A stretch of DNA of 64,000 bases from Ligustrum vulgare. Its lineage: Eukaryota > Streptophyta > Magnoliopsida > Lamiales > Oleaceae. The notes beneath the pieces were generated by a model. It worked only from the letters and a program-made list of their open reading frames with translations, did no database searches and was not told the DNA's origin. Made by a program: the position numbers and the translations under genes. Shown piece by piece: positions 54,231 to 64,000 of the stretch (position 1 is its first letter; each line of letters starts with the position of its first letter). The stretch is taken from assembly GCA_963555705.1 (NCBI GenBank), contig OY743172.1, forward strand, positions 26,163,446 to 26,227,445, written 5' to 3'.

Positions 54231-57200
54231 TGTAATACCACTTTTTCGTTTTATGTACTTTCTTGAATCTCACGTAATTTTATGTTGATGCGATTACAAA
54301 TTATGTAATTGATTATTATTATTATTATTATTATTATTTATTTGAATTATTTTGCAGTGGAAGGACTTGGACGTCGTCTCGATCAATGTACCAAATTAGA
54401 AAGTTCATAAATTTTTATATGCAATTTTATGTGATTAATTGTTTATTTTAATTGTTAGGCTTGCCAATTCTATTTTTATTAAGTTAGTGGCATATTGCAT
54501 TTAAATTTGATATTGGGGGTAAGTTTTAGAGGCTTTTGGGGGTTCAATGAGAAAGTTTTGGACTTAATTACCAGTTTATGAGAGTTGAGGGACTAAATTG
54601 CAAATTACCAAATCTTAAACATTTAATCCTATTTCTAACCTAACCTAAAGCCTCACACTCGGCTCTCTCTCTCTCTCTCTCTCTCTCACACCCGACCTCA
54701 TCTTCTCCGCTCTCTCCCTCTCTCGCGATTCACTCCCTCTCACACGCACACTTCGCCCTTGTCATCTCTCCTTCTCGCGCAGCCTTCGACGCCGACCGCC
54801 ACCCCACCAGCAGTAAGCCCCTCTCCCTCTTTTCTCTTCACCGACACACCACACTCAAACCCCCCGCAGTCACACACACTGCACACAAACGCACACACAC
54901 AACACACACGTAATTGGTGTATGTATATATGGAATTGTATGTATTTGTTGATGTATATATATGTTGAGTGTATGTATATAGGCTAAGATTTTCAAATTTT
55001 CAGATTTCAAGATATGTAGATTTCGAATTTTGAAGGTTAATTTTGAGATTTGAATAATGTTTTATATATATGTATGTATAGAAGTATATATATGTGTGTG
55101 TGTGTGTGTGTCTATATATATATATATATAGATGTGTAAATTATACAATGGATTTTAAGATTCTTGACCTCAGTTAGTGAATAATGTGTGTATATTTAGA
55201 GTTGTATATATATATATATATATATTTTCAGTTTTATTAATTTATATGGATTAATTTCACATTTTTCCAAAATTTATGAATTTGTTAATTCAATTGAAAT
55301 GTTTACTGTCATTTTTGAGAATTTACCTATTTCGAATAGTTAGCATGTTAATTGGAATTGTCTTTGTGAAATTCAAGTTGTGATGAAGATTCCATAGCTT
55401 TAATTAACCTTTGTGCAATTTGATTAGTTAGATTTCAAACAATGGTTTAATCTCTTATTCCGAAGGGAGTAGGATTTGTGTTTGACGTAGTTTAAGATTC
55501 CTATTGATTTGAATTGTAAGTCACGTGAAAGTCTCAACCTCAGTTACAAGTGTTAAATATGATTTTTGAACTGAATGCAATTTTTATGTATTAATTTCAA
55601 ATCTGGAAATTTTATGATAATACTAATATCTATAAACATAGATATCGAATGTATGTAAATTTCAGACTTTAAATGATAATATTATTTAATTGACTTTCTA
55701 TTGGTTCAATGTTGATTTTCAAATGGAAATTTTCAAATTTAGGGATTTCAAATAATCAGGTTGTTTGAACTGAATCTTAATGTACATTTTATTATAATTG
55801 TTATTTTCAGATTTATGAGTAATCAGGACGCTAATTGAAATCTTCCATGTGACAATTAAGTTGTGATAATATTGAGTAGTTTTGACTTTTGAATAATTTG
55901 ATAAGTAAGAATTCGATGTTTCTTACCCTTGAATTTAAACACTTATTTCGAATGTGATAGTTTATGTGTTTGACATGATTTAAGGACACGTTGGAGTTAA
56001 ATTGTGAGTCTAATAGAAATGTTAACCTCAGTTATGAGTTTTGTTTCTAATATTGAATAGGATGATGAACGTGTTTGTTTCAAATCTAAAGTTATACCTT
56101 ATTTATGAATGAATATAATTAGGAATTGTGGTACATTGACGTCACGGGAATCCGAGACTTTTTCACTTGCAAATTCAGAAACGGTAAATTACTAAGGACT
56201 ACAAGTAAGTAAACTTCCCCCTATTTTCATCAAAGTTGAATGTAAATGTGAAAGTTATGTGTAAATAACTGTCTTGCAACTTACTTGCTTTGATGAATTT
56301 CATTTACTTTGTGAAAGTATATGTTATTATGAAGAATGTTCAAGCATGCACATTATCATGTCATTGCATCATCAAGCATGCATTGGCATCGAAATTGGGA
56401 AGTGAAATGTTTTTAAATGAAAGAAATGTGTCAAGGTGCAAGTTTGTTCAAAAGTTATGTATCCCAAGTTTTTAAAGAAAGAATGGGTGTACTTCTAGTT
56501 CATGAAAGTTGCGAGTGAGAAATGGGGCGCGGGGGACCGGCGTACCCGAATTAAGTCGCTCTGCGACGGAATGTTCAACCGTTTACGGTGGACTGTTAAA
56601 CCGCTTTGCGGTGGGAAAGTGAATGTTAAACCGCTTTGCGGTGGAAATGTGAATGTAATCTGGTTCCAAATAAGAAATTGCCCAATGTATTCTGATTGAC
56701 TAGAAGTTACATCAAGTGAGCTCACGATGGAAATGAAGTGAAAGTTTTGAAATGTTAAGTGAAAGTTTGAAAAGTTTGGATTTTCTGGAAAGTAAAGTAA
56801 ATGGGGATACATATATGAAATTTTTAAAGCATTCATGTCATAAGCATGCATTCATGCATACAGTTTACTTACTGAGCTTTAGCTCACCCCAATCCCTCCC
56901 CAACATTTCAGGTGATGAAAGTTAGGTGATCCGAGGAGAACACTTGGCGGCTGACTCAGACAGTACCCGCTGTCGACATGATTTAATAAACTTAAATTTA
57001 TTCAAGTTATCATTTGAATTTATTCCTTAATTCATTATTATTGATAATTGTTTGGTTGAAGTTAGTTTTGATTAAGTATGTGCGACGTGTTTTTTTTTTT
57101 TTTTTAAGTATGTGCGACGTGTTAGGGGTTAAGTTACCTCTTATTTCATTTGTCAATACTTGTTGATATTTTGGAAAAGTCTTATGATTGAGGAGTTTGG

Positions 57201-57453
57201 GAAATGCATGAATTGGTTTTGACGATGATGAATGTGATTGAGATGTGATGATATTTTCAATTTTTAAAATGGTTTTGATGTCCCTCTACAGGTTGGCTAT
57301 GTCCAATTTATAGAGGAGACTCTACCAAAATTTCGGTAAAATTTTATAATAGATAAATGAACATTTTAGTTGTGTAAACGATTTAATTCCGCATTTAATG
57401 TGAATGGAAGTTAACACGCCTAGGTTTTAGACTCTTAAACTTGGGGTGTTACA
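54231..57453 (+). mobile_element. Solo LTR 2 (gypsy type, 3223 bp)
   Basis: Begins TGTAATACCACTTTTTCG, ends TTGGGGTGTTACA, flanked by ACATC at 54226-54230 and 57454-57458. Contains TA, TG and CT microsatellites, a 'CCGCTTTGCGGTGG' word repeated about three times (56570-56650), and no pol domain. Its ends resemble solo LTR 1, so the two may be one clade. Confidence 0.88.
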
Positions 57454-57458
57454 ACATC

Positions 57459-57850
57459 CACTTGGGAATCCCGTGTATTCATGCCTTATAGCCTCATTTG
57501 TACGTATTCAGTTTGTTAGTCCGGGGTGGATTCCATTGAGTGGAGAAATCCCTTGTTTGTGGGGGGTTTGCTATAAGCTATTCATGTTTACTTGTAATTA
57601 TGCTTTTTAGCAGTCCCTAGTGAGAGCTTAGATCAATGATCTTATTCTTTTGTTAACTTGTAACGTGTTACTTCGGCACATCAGGTTCGAGCTAAATCAC
57701 GTCGGCATATTACTTCTTCCATGTTTAATCCGGTGTGAATTTCAGAAAAAGCTTCTGAGGTCATGTCATTCTAGAGACGAGTAGGAAGGGCTCCTATAGC
57801 CGTGTCATCTCGACACATAAAAATTTTCAGTATTTTTGAAACCATAATTT
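57459..57850. other. Internal remnant of gypsy block between solo LTR 2 and tandem array
   Basis: Non-coding in all frames that I can judge. It leads into the satellite-like array. Confidence 0.4.
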
Positions 57851-58330
57851 TGGGCCTCTAAGACCATGTATCATTTCGGAGACACTTAAGCCGAGGCTTA
57901 TGAATATAAGGTCTTTGAGACCGTGTGTCCTTGAGGCACTTAAGCCGAGCTTAATAATATAGGGTCTCTGAGACCATGTGTAGTGGAGACCTTTAAGCCG
58001 AGCTTAATAATATAGGGTCTCTGAGACCGTGTGTCGTGGAGACACTTAAACCGAGGCTTAATAATATAGGGTCTCTGAGACCGTGTGTCCTAGAGACACT
58101 TAAGCCGAGCTTAATATAGGGTCTTTGAGACCATGTGTAGTGGAAACCTTTAAGCCGAGCTTAATATAGGGTCTCTGAGACCATGTGTAGTGGAAACCTT
58201 TAAGCCGAGCTTAATAATATAGGGTCTCTGAGACCCTGTGTCGTGGAAACACTTAAACCGATGCTTAATAATATAGGGTCTCTAAGACCGTGTGTCCTGG
58301 AGACACTTAAGCCGAGGCTTATAAAATATT
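57850..58330. repeat. Tandem array, about 9 units of 47-70 bp
   Basis: Each unit has GGGTCTCTGAGACC (an inverted-repeat word), then GTGTGTCxTGGAGACACTTAA, then GCCGAGCTTAATAATATA. Most units are 47-54 bp; the first is longer. Lies where pol should be. Confidence 0.85.
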
Positions 58331-58499
58331 GTTTTCTGAGTCCTGCCATGTTGGCACAATAAAGGTGGGCTGCTCCGAACCGTTCGCTTCTGCAATAAGC
58401 AAAACTTTTATTGTTTCACGAGCCTTTTCGTTGTTGTGACATTTATGAGATGTTCGCTCCTCTTTTAGGAGGGAATTTTCTATAGGTGTTCATTTTCAG

Positions 58500-58930
58500 G
58501 AACTCCCTTTTTTAAGGTTCTCTTCTTCATGAGTCCCTTATTCAGGGTTTCCCTTTTCAGGGTATCCTTCAGGAGTTCCTTGTTCAGGAGGTTGCCCTGA
58601 AACCTTTTTTGGGTGTTCTTCTTCAGGAGTCCCTTGTTCGAGGGGGGGGGGGGGTCCTTCTTCAGGGATCCCCTCTTTATGAGGGGGTCCTTCTTCAGGA
58701 GTCCCTTCTTTTGGGGGGGGATCCTTCTTTAGGGATCCCCTCTTTCAGGGGGGGTTTCTTCTTCAGGAATCCCTTCTTTCATGGGGGGGAGGGGTCCTTC
58801 TTCAGGGATCACCTCTTTCAGGGGGAGGTCCTTCTTAAGGAGTCCCTTCTTCAGGAGGTCTTTATTCAAGGGTCCTTCTTCAGGGGGGCCCTTCTCCAGG
58901 GGGGCTTTATTCAAGGGTCCCTTTTAAGGG
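58500..58930. repeat. G/C-rich tandem array ('CCTTCTTCAGGGATCCCCTC')
   Basis: Repeats of CCTTCTTCAGGAGTCCCTT and a G-run alternate, with units of roughly 30-45 bp. Includes a 13-G run (58642-58654). An open frame runs through it on each strand because the units lack stops; it is not a gene. Confidence 0.85.
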
Positions 58931-59780
58931 AGCCCATCCGTCTTTCAGGGACTACAAATTGGGCTTCTTAACGTTGAAGGACTTACTTGCTGGCCTCGAT
59001 AATAGAGATAATGACTTGTTTTGAGCTTATTGGAGGTCTTATAGGCCTACCTCGATGTGAGAGGGCTTAGTGCTCGCCTCAAATAATATTTAATGATGAA
59101 ATACTTATGATTTGTAAGAAATTTCAAAAATAAGGTAACAATATCCCATAGAAGTGGATAATATTGTTAGTTCAAAAAACATGACTTCGGCGGTACGAGA
59201 TTCTTTTTATTTGTAAACTTTGACTAGGCTAATGAGTTTAGTCGGGCTTTAAATTGATCGTGTGGAATGTGAGTTCCATTGCCCAAGCAAGCCACTTTAT
59301 AATGAGCTATCGCATTGAAAATTTAATATGATTGCTCCTAGTGGTGTATATTGTCTCACGCATGTAAGCAATTCATGTTTCTACGTGCCCATTTATATTA
59401 ACTATGCACCAGTGAAATAAATAACCAAATATTCTTCATTTTATGGAACCAGGGTCCCATGAATACATTGACTAGTGGACGATTCTAGTATTAAAGGCAT
59501 GTTTTTTCTTTTAATTGTTTCAAAGCACATGCATTATAGGTGACCAGCATAATTTATCCCACAAATGCTTTTTAATGTGCTAGTTAAATTATTGATCCAA
59601 GATTTGGAGCAACTCCAATCATTGCCAGAGCTCAATTATCAGGATAAGCAAATAAGCAACCCAAAGAAAATACTAACCAAGAAGTCCAAATGTTAATGGA
59701 CCGAAGAAAAATAAATTATTGTGGCCTAATTCATCATATCCAAAGTGAGCAGCCTAAAGAAAATGCTTTTTTCTAGGTTG
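58931..59780. other. Unassigned internal sequence of gypsy block
   Basis: No coding domain recognised. Ends at the GTATG target site of solo LTR 3. Confidence 0.4.
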
Positions 59781-59785
59781 GTATG

Positions 59786-61295
59786 TGATAAATGTATTTT
59801 ATACACTTATTTGTATGTCTAAATTAGGATTAATTATTGTCGTTTGAGAATATTTGCTATTTAATTTATGTTTATTTGTTTACCTTTCAGAAAATGTCCC
59901 AATTGAAGAAGAATGAAGCAATTAATGGAAAAAAGACACGATTGGATGTTAATTGGAGCTAAATTGGATAAGTGAGGAGTTTGTGACAACAACTGGGAAA
60001 CATGCTTGGTGCCAAAGTGACTAAATCAGAGGTTGGAGGACCTAATTGAATGAATTAAGAGCTTGAATGGTCAAACCGAGAAGAAGATAAAGTTTGGGGA
60101 CTAAATTGCAACAATTGAAAGTTGAGGACTGAAGGTGCAATTAAAAGTCAGGGACTAACTTGCACAGCCGGAAAAAGGGCAAGGTCGCGATCGCTGGTCA
60201 CACACCAAGTGATCGCGAGAAGACACAAAATTGTAACCCGAGAGTTTTAAGGAAGTCCACGCGATCGCTAGGGTTGATACCACGCGATCGCGTGCGTATC
60301 CGGCTGGGCCGACTGTGGACTTTTTCTCGCGATTTTTATCAGACTTCTCTCTTCTTGACCTAGGTTTTCTCCAAAAGATATATATACAACAGAAGAGGCA
60401 CGAAAATCAGACCTTTGCCTCTCCATAGAACAAGCCACAACAGAGAATTCAACATCAAATTCTTGGAGAATCAAGCATTGCAAAGGCGCGTGAATTGAAA
60501 ACAGTTGAAGAATTGATAATTGGTGCAATCTTTCCATTCTTTATATTGTTTTTCAATGAACGTTTATTTTTACTGTTTTTGTTATTTCATGATGATGTGT
60601 AACTAATTTTAACGTTGGGATGAACGATGTAGCCTAGTTAATTATTTTAATGCCATATTCCTTGTTTTAACGCTTTAATGCACGTGTTGATTTATTATTG
60701 CGTTTAATGCGTGAATGAACTGGCCACTTATTCATGATTTCATGTGTTATTTCCATAATCCGAGAGGTGAGTTAATAACATAGATCTAGGTAATAAATCC
60801 GGTAATTGAACGAGAGATAGAGATATACTCTTGTAATTATTGCGGTCGTGTGTGAATTCTTGTGTGTAATGCATCTAGTTAAGGAATATTCGGACCCGCT
60901 GTAGAGATACAAGGTTGACTTATTTAGGTAGGATTGATTTAAACTCGAGAGAGGAATCTCAATTTAAATTAGTGAATTCGACCGAACACACAAATAGGAA
61001 ATAAAACTGGAATTGAAATTGATTTAATTGGCTATTTGAAATCGTGAATCCCAACTACTTTACAATCTTATTTGAAAACAAAACAACTTAACAATTCTTT
61101 TTTAAATTCATTAGTTCCATTTCTTAATTCTAGATTTTTATTCTTAAAATGATTTTCCTTTGTTCAAATAAAGTTAAGAACTGAAATATTTCGGTAATTA
61201 ATAGCAGTCCTCGTGGGAACGATAATCCGGACTCTAAGGTCCACTTTATTACTTGATTACGATATCGTACACTTGCGATCTCAAATTGCACAACA
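59786..61295 (+). mobile_element. Solo LTR 3 (Athila/Tat-like, 1510 bp)
   Basis: TGATAAATGTATTTTATACA to TTGCACAACA, flanked by GTATG at 59781-59785 and 61296-61300. The end carries the TCCTCGTGGGAACGATAATC and ACTTTATTACTTG words typical of the 3' end of Athila/Tat LTRs just before the primer site. No internal region. Confidence 0.85.
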
Positions 61296-61392
61296 GTATG
61301 GTCCTTTTTCACCATCTTTCAAGATGTTATCCGCCTTATTTCAAGGTTTCTCGTTACTTTTTACAACGTGATTTCGTGGTTAGAAGTGTGGT

Positions 61393-61410
61393 TTCCCACA
61401 GACAGTGCCA
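61393..61410 (-). promoter_or_regulatory. Primer binding site of gypsy element
   Basis: Three bases past the LTR end, the minus strand reads TGGCACTGTCTGTGGGAA, a variant of the TGGCGCCGTCTGTGGG primer site common in plant gypsy elements. Confidence 0.75.
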
Positions 61411-61413
61411 AAA

Positions 61414-62122
61414 TGTTGACCACAAAATCCAGCTGGACATTGGACCGACACGTCTCAGCTCCTCCCTCTTGAATACGTGGATCTCCTGCGCACTATGACA
61501 AACAATCAATTTGCAAAGGGGGCCGAGATGGCTCCCGTTTGCACTCCGATACCAAAGTCAGTACTCATTTGAAGTGAATATATATTGGGTGCGGGAAATG
61601 TAAATGTGTAAAAGAGAGAAAAGGGAGTGATATTCGAAATATTTTGTTAGTGTATTGAATTACCAACATTTTCCTTGGAAGCAAGTGTGCCATATTTATA
61701 GAATGAGTAATTCTCTTAAATTGACACACGTGTTATGCTTTACACATGGCAAGATCCTAACTATTCATGAGGTAAACCATTTCTTTGGCTATAATCATTA
61801 CTACATGTCATAGGGATAAAGCAACCATCAAATCACTTTAAAGATGTTGTCACATCAAGTTATCTTGTTACATTTTCAGGGTACTCACTTCGGCTTAGGA
61901 GTACCTCGACATAACATTACCCCGACATAGGGGTACCTCGGCATAGGATCACCTCGGCATAGCATCACCCCGGCATAAGGATACCTCGACATGTAAGAGT
62001 CCAGCAAGTTTGGTATTCACAGTTTGGCCTGTGGGTCATGATTAGGTGAATGAATGTTTTGTGGATTCCTTGTTGGGCCCATATGGATGACGTGTCGTGT
62101 AAAATTAGTCATGATCGTAACA
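61414..62122 (-). repeat. 5' LTR of the gypsy block (709 bp)
   Basis: Minus strand starts TGTTACGATCATGAC and ends GGTCAACA. Similar to the left LTR over its terminal 220 bp. Contains an array of about six 15-17 bp units (CCTCGGCATAGGATCA type, 61895-61993) absent from the left LTR. Confidence 0.85.
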
Positions 62123-62830
62123 ATTGTTATTATTAAATCTCATTCGGTCTTTATGTCGGGAATAAGTTCGTTTTTAGTTTCACTTTCATTCTTTATATTT
62201 TAATTTCATCACATTATTCTTGTGAAGTTTCAATATAATAGAATATTGAAAGAAAGGCTTTTTATTGGTTGATGAAGAGTAAACATGTTGCAACTGTCAT
62301 CCACAATTGCAGTCCAAATAGGCAAAGTTATATTGGTCACAATAAAATAGTTCAAAGGTATCAATCCAGAAATAAGGTGTTTACATTACACCATATCAAT
62401 AAACACAACACCATATCAATTTTAACAATAAGTTTTAAACATTCAAAAGTTAGATGATAAATACTCTATATATGTATGGTAGATTTTGATAAATAATCAT
62501 CCTACAACCAATCATACAGTTACGAAATCTCCGTTCCATATAGAACTCTCCAATTTTATAAATTATGAAGTTAATGGAAGTGAAAATCCACAGAAGCCTC
62601 TCTAGAACAATAAATCTCAATTCTCATTGCCTGAATTGGGCAAATTGAAACCTCCCATATTCTTGAGGTTACAAATTGAAAATATTTGTCGATGGTAACG
62701 ATCAAAAATATAAGTGATGATGAAAATAGCGAATTGTGCTTGGAGATCATCCCAAAACAGGTTTGGAATGTTCTAAAGTCACAATTGATGGCGAATTAAG
62801 CTTGGCTCATTGTATTGTCGCATGTGATAT
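62123..62830. other. Right flank of gypsy block, no gene seen
   Basis: AT-rich, with repeated CATATCAAT words near 62390-62420. No coding exon is supported. Confidence 0.45.
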
Positions 62831-63330
62831 TGATCTAATGGCTTGTGATTAGCTATATGTGTTTTTTGACATGTTGATATGAATATGTGATCTATGAACT
62901 ATTACATGACTTGACACCTGTAAATAGTTATATGTGACATTAATCCAATGACATGTGACAAGTTCTCCTTGATTTGTGACCTGTAGATATTGATATGTAA
63001 TGTGCGGACTATGACTCGTGACCAGCAACATATGAACTGTGACGTAAACTTGTATCTGTAACCTATTATCAATGCACTAACATGTGACATCTAATCTTTG
63101 ATCAGTTAATTTTGATCTATTGCCTGTGATCTATACAATATGACTTATGAGTTGAAACGTATGAAGTATGACTCGTGACATGTGCAAATGAACAAGTCAC
63201 CACCACAACCACCAACAAATCACCATTACCTCATTCGTCGCCACCAATGTGCCGCCACCGATCACCATCACTCACATCGCTTTTTGTAGAACCACCATCA
63301 TCTTTGAAAGCTTTGACACCACCACCACTC
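62830..63330. repeat. GTGAC/CACCACC-rich repeat, inverted relative of 3725-4680
   Basis: GTGAC/GTGATCTATGA-type words (62830-63180) followed by CACCACCAC/CACCAATC words (63190-63330). Its reverse complement has the same order as the left-end repeat. Confidence 0.5.
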
Positions 63331-63409
63331 CTTCATAGACAATTCTACATGATCATTACACATACACCCTCCACTATCTTCACTGTCTGTACTCGTACGT
63401 ACCACCAAA

Positions 63410-63560
63410 GGCGACCCTAAGGATGTGCAGGTGGTATGACCGCACAAAACATCAATATTAAAGAAAAAAATTGGTTATAAGAGCACAACTATTTTTTTAT
63501 AAGGCACTATTTTAAATTGTCGTATAGAACACCCAAAATTTCAGGGCCGACCCTGAATAT
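63410..63560. mobile_element. Possible MITE with GGGTCGGCCCTGA-type end
   Basis: The left end near GGCGACCCTAAGGAT and right end TCAGGGCCGACCCTGA resemble ends of a common plant MITE, but pairing is imperfect and the flanks are not convincing. Confidence 0.3.
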
Positions 63561-63699
63561 CACCACTACACAACCACCCTCAACACCTCACACCAACACA
63601 AACATCATCGCAGTAAGAGAGGGAGAGAGATTCTCGAGGCTCGACAATGTTTAGGTGGAGAGAAGAATACAGAAGGAGAGGAAGAGAATTTGAGCCACT

Positions 63700-63860
63700 C
63701 ATTCAAAGCTGGGTCAAGTTGCCGACGGCAGTTGATGGAGAATTTGAGGTCTCACTCAAAGCGAAGCCAGCTACAGCAATGACTGTGACTGGGAAGAGAG
63801 AGTTGATGGAGAGTTTGAGGTCTCACTCAAAGCGACGCCAGCCACAGCAGACTGTTAATG
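63700..63860. repeat. Tandem repeat of about 75 bp, two units
   Basis: The word TTTGAGGTCTCACTCAAAGC occurs twice (63744 and 63818) within similar surroundings (GTTGATGGAGA before, AGCCA-C-ACAGCA after). An 84-residue open frame (63647-63901) covers it; no homology is recognised. Confidence 0.7.
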
Positions 63861-64000
63861 GGGAAAGTTGTGAACGGATTATGCAGAAAAAGTGGAGGTG
63901 AATTTATTGGTTTAAAATTAATTTTACTTAGTAATATGATTAATATTAAAAATGAAATTATTTCCAGATTTTGGCATAAATTAACTTTAAACATCAATTT

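Larger units (their letters stand above)
41675..62122 (-). mobile_element. Degenerate Ty3/gypsy (Tat-type) block between two LTRs, rearranged
   Basis: On the minus strand: LTR (62122-61414), primer site TGGCACTGTCTGTGGG, internal region, a purine tract and a second LTR (42324-41675). The LTRs are alike over the first 220 bp or so and diverge afterwards. The outer flanks (AAACT at 41670-41674, ATTGT at 62123-62127) do not match. Inside are two partial integrase/antisense-gene modules, three solo LTRs, an LTR fragment and tandem arrays; no gag, protease or reverse transcriptase is seen. Most likely a product of nested insertion and recombination between related elements, not one simple insertion. 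Confidence 0.75.

Noticed and set aside
57850..58330. Regularly spaced repeats considered as a CRISPR-like array
   Set aside because: Units are directly adjacent without unique spacers, in a plant retroelement; it is a tandem satellite-type array.
58609..58971. Glycine/phenylalanine-rich 120-residue open frame
   Set aside because: Tandem array without stops; the reverse strand is open as well.

Overview
This is nuclear DNA of a flowering plant, most likely a eudicot. The evidence is one complete intron-rich plant developmental regulator, one partial plant membrane-protein gene, AT-rich introns, and a dense load of plant transposable elements (Ty1/copia, Ty3/gypsy, hAT, PIF/Harbinger Tourist-like, Stowaway-like and a Helitron end). 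I cannot assign the species.

Gene part (1-18.3 kb). The last two exons of a CASP-like four-span membrane protein gene (group 5) lie on the plus strand at 65-2354. Convergent to it, on the minus strand at 17140-5922, is a complete class III homeodomain-leucine zipper gene of the REVOLUTA clade. It has 18 exons, all joining in frame with GT/AG borders, to give 843 residues (homeodomain, leucine zipper, START, MEKHLA). Its miR165/166 site is split across the exon 4/exon 5 junction. Its introns carry a 994-bp hAT-type non-autonomous element, two Tourist-like MITEs, a Helitron-like 3' end and a tandem array that includes the end of exon 2.

Intergenic repeat part (18.3-41.7 kb). There is a hAT-like MITE split by a probable solo LTR, a copia element (21331-26296) with 5-bp target duplications and a coding region broken by three nonsense codons and one frameshift, and clusters of Tourist-like MITEs. 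A 3.9-kb hAT transposon (30282-34146) has perfect 14-bp terminal repeats, an 8-bp duplication and an open 806-residue transposase; a 142-bp internally deleted relative has inserted into it. Two long PIF/Harbinger-type non-autonomous elements follow, one nested inside a smaller Tourist element, then SINE-like and Stowaway-like repeats.

Gypsy part (41.7-62.1 kb). This is a rearranged, degenerate Ty3/gypsy block of Tat type lying on the minus strand between two diverged LTRs. It holds two partial copies of the module [integrase on minus / intron-bearing antisense gene on plus]. The antisense gene contains a 'putative gypsy type transposon' domain and a long coiled coil, and one copy has its own TATA box. 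No gag, protease or reverse transcriptase survives. Three solo LTRs, each with a perfect 5-bp target duplication, are inserted in the block, and two G/C-rich tandem arrays lie in it. The right end of the window (62.1-64 kb) holds a diverged inverted relative of the GGTGGT/GTCAC-rich repeat seen at 3.7-4.7 kb.

Only the CASP-like gene and the REVOLUTA-type gene look like host genes. The hAT transposase is the only transposon gene that still looks intact.
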